NCBI RefSeq assembly: GCF_000260115.1
Contig: NZ_JH651379.1
Location: 2,893,466-2,957,465 of the forward strand
DNA length: 64,000 nucleotides
Reading direction: 5' to 3'
Origin: Galbibacter orientalis DSM 19592
GTDB lineage: Bacteria > Bacteroidota > Bacteroidia > Flavobacteriales > Flavobacteriaceae
In this document: one piece after another, positions 62,322-64,000 of the stretch
How the letters are laid out: each line of letters starts with the position of its first letter
Numbering within the stretch: the stretch's first letter is position 1
Position numbers and translations under genes: made by a program
The notes under the pieces: model-generated
What the model was told of the DNA's origin: nothing
What the model saw: only the letters and a program-made list of their open reading frames with translations
Database searches by the model: none

Positions 62322-64000
62322 ATGAGTAATTACCACATCAAACACTTAGAAGAGTATTTTCAAGTTTACCGAAAGTCTGTTCGCGACCCAGAGAGTTTTT
62401 GGGGAGAAGTAGCCGAAGAGCACTTTATATGGCGAAAAAAATGGGATAATGTTTTAGAATGGGATTTCACCAAACCCGAAATTAAATGGTTTGAAGGAGC
62501 CAAATTAAACATTACCGAGAATTGTATAGATAGGCATTTGCGCACCCGAGGCGATAAAACCGCTATTATATGGGAGCCCAATAGTCCTGAAGAAGAAGCT
62601 TTACATATTACGTATAAAGATTTACACGAGCGTGTTTGCAAATTCGCAAATGTGCTAAAATCAAAAGGAATAAAAAAAGGAGATCGTGTATGTATTTACC
62701 TTCCTATGATTCCAGAATTGGCCGTTTCTGTTTTGGCATGTGCTAGAATAGGAGCAATTCATTCGGTTGTTTTTGCAGGGTTTTCTTCCACAGCATTAGC
62801 AACACGAATTAACGATTCCGATTGTAAACTATTAGTTACTTCGGATGGTTCTTTCCGAGGAAATAAATCAATAGATTTAAAAGGAATTGTAGATGAAGCA
62901 TTGGAGAAATGTGATTGTATAGAAACTGTTTTAGTAGCAAAACGTACTGGAACAGATATTAATATGAAAGAAAATCGAGATGAGTGGCTAGCACCATTAC
63001 TCGAAGAAGCCGACTCAGTTTGTGAACCAGAAATTGTAGATGCAGAAGACCCATTATTTATTTTATACACCTCTGGTTCCACAGGAACGCCAAAAGGAAT
63101 GGTTCATACCACAGGAGGTTATATGGTAAATACGGCGTATACCTTTAAAAATATATTTCAATACCAAGAAAACGATGTCTATTGGTGTACTGCAGATATT
63201 GGCTGGATTACTGGGCACAGTTACATTGTTTATGGACCTCTTGCCAATGGGGCTACAACGGTGATGTTTGAAGGAGTTCCCTCATATCCAGACTTTGGTC
63301 GTTTTTGGGAAATTATAGACAAACATAAAGTAAGTCAGTTTTACACAGCACCAACGGCTATTCGTGCGTTGGCAAAAGAAAATTTAGATTTTGTAACTAA
63401 ACACGACTTGTCTTCTTTAAAAGTATTGGGTTCTGTTGGAGAGCCTATAAACGAAGAAGCTTGGCATTGGTATAATGATAATGTAGGAAAAGGGCAATGT
63501 CCTATTGTAGATACTTGGTGGCAAACCGAAACTGGTGGGATTATGATTTCTCCAATTCCATATGCTACGCCAACTATTCCTACCTACGCTACTTTGCCGT
63601 TGCCAGGAGTGCAACCTGCATTGATGGATGAAGAAGGGAAAGAGATTAAAGGCAATCGCGTTAGCGGTCGTATGTGTATAAAATTTCCTTGGCCTTCTAT
63701 TGCCAGAACTATTTGGGGAAATCATCAACGGTATAAAGAAACCTATTTTTCTGCTTTTGAAAACATGTATTTTACCGGAGATGGCGCTTTGCGAGATGCT
63801 GTTGGTTACTACAGAATTACGGGCCGTGTAGACGATGTTGTCATTGTTTCTGGTCATAATTTAGGGACTGCACCAATCGAAGACGCTATTAATGAACACC
63901 CAGCAGTGGCAGAATCCGCTATAGTAGGTTTCCCACATGACGTTAAAGGAAATGCACTTTATGGTTTCGTTATTTTGAAAGAAGTAGGAGAAACACGTGA
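62322..64000 (+). CDS. acs: Acetyl-CoA synthetase (AMP-forming), 3' end outside the window
   Basis: The frame is open from the ATG at 62322 to the window end (559 codons visible of about 635 expected). Signatures: MSNYHIKHLEEYFQVYRKSV, FILYTSGSTGTPKGMVHTTG (P-loop-like A3), DIGWITGHSYIVYGPL, DTWWQTETGG (A5), GVQPALMDEEG and GRVDDVVIVSGHNLG (A8 hinge). The enzyme activates acetate to acetyl-CoA via acetyl-AMP, for growth on acetate. The regulatory lysine of the A10 motif lies beyond the window. It is preceded by a long repeat-rich spacer. Confidence 0.95.
   Translation, partial: MSNYHIKHLEEYFQVYRKSVRDPESFWGEVAEEHFIWRKKWDNVLEWDFTKPEIKWFEGAKLNITENCIDRHLRTRGDKTAIIWEPNSPEEEALHITYKDLHERVCKFANVLKSKGIKKGDRVCIYLPMIPELAVSVLACARIGAIHSVVFAGFSSTALATRINDSDCKLLVTSDGSFRGNKSIDLKGIVDEALEKCDCIETVLVAKRTGTDINMKENRDEWLAPLLEEADSVCEPEIVDAEDPLFILYTSGSTGTPKGMVHTTGGYMVNTAYTFKNIFQYQENDVYWCTADIGWITGHSYIVYGPLANGATTVMFEGVPSYPDFGRFWEIIDKHKVSQFYTAPTAIRALAKENLDFVTKHDLSSLKVLGSVGEPINEEAWHWYNDNVGKGQCPIVDTWWQTETGGIMISPIPYATPTIPTYATLPLPGVQPALMDEEGKEIKGNRVSGRMCIKFPWPSIARTIWGNHQRYKETYFSAFENMYFTGDGALRDAVGYYRITGRVDDVVIVSGHNLGTAPIEDAINEHPAVAESAIVGFPHDVKGNALYGFVILKEVGETR

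Overview
The window is a chromosomal segment of a member of the Bacteroidota, almost certainly the family Flavobacteriaceae. The evidence is low GC (roughly one third), SusC/SusD with an ECF sigma/FecR pair, LytTR two-component genes, BshA (bacillithiol synthesis), flavobacterial gene orders such as amidase–MlaD–Fe-S protein, and weak Shine-Dalgarno sequences. The genus cannot be fixed from the sequence alone. I see no rRNA, tRNA, CRISPR array, prophage or intact insertion sequence.

Layout. (1) 1-3002: the 3' end of a kelch-repeat gene, a DUF4907 gene and a LytS/LytTR-type two-component pair. (2) 3003-3495: a gene graveyard with a broken MNT-type nucleotidyltransferase and a decayed signal-peptide gene. 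(3) 3496-21760: a nitrate assimilation island. It holds an outer-membrane porin, molybdenum-cofactor genes moeA, moaE and a moaC-moaB fusion on the + strand. On the - strand, in order of transcription, are nirB, nirD, a DUF4202 gene, a NarX-like sensor kinase, a NarL-like regulator, the transporter narK, a one-polypeptide NasA/FAD/[2Fe-2S] nitrate reductase, and a NIR/SIR-like protein ending in rubredoxin. A near-identical TTAAGTATnAATACGTA motif lies 20-26 bp upstream of the start codons of moeA and narK, with related arrays before nirB and the regulator, so this looks like one regulon. (4) 21986-25482: an OMP, a VanX-like dipeptidase, rsmE and tsaD. (5) 25500-33397: tamB, then pfkA, gap and a BadF-type sugar kinase. 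(6) 33849-38801: a GHL10 lipoprotein, ridA and an LptD-like protein on the - strand. (7) 38844-49103: amidase, MlaD-like, two Fe-S reductase subunits flanking a HAD protein, a conserved unknown, a GH3–beta-lactamase fusion and bshA. (8) 49165-52160: an AraC regulator with a short-chain dehydrogenase and purC. (9) 52598-61507: ECF sigma, FecR, SusC, SusD and a secreted protein with two tandem glycerophosphodiesterase domains, which looks like an uptake locus for phosphodiester-containing substrates. (10) 61508-62321: a repeat-rich spacer with a nested MITE, then the start of acs, cut by the window end.

The spacers are rich in repeats: a ~105-145 bp hairpin element in seven copies, all in the same strand orientation; a GTCTAAAAAGTA-ended MITE family (three copies); a ~220 bp TGTCCGA-ended element (two copies, mutually inverted, one nested inside another MITE); and short tandem repeats. 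The best candidates for something undescribed are the shared nitrate-regulon motif, the MoaC domain that has lost its catalytic motifs, the NIR-like/rubredoxin protein, the sigma/FecR/SusCD/double-GDPD locus, and the strand-polarised repeat family.
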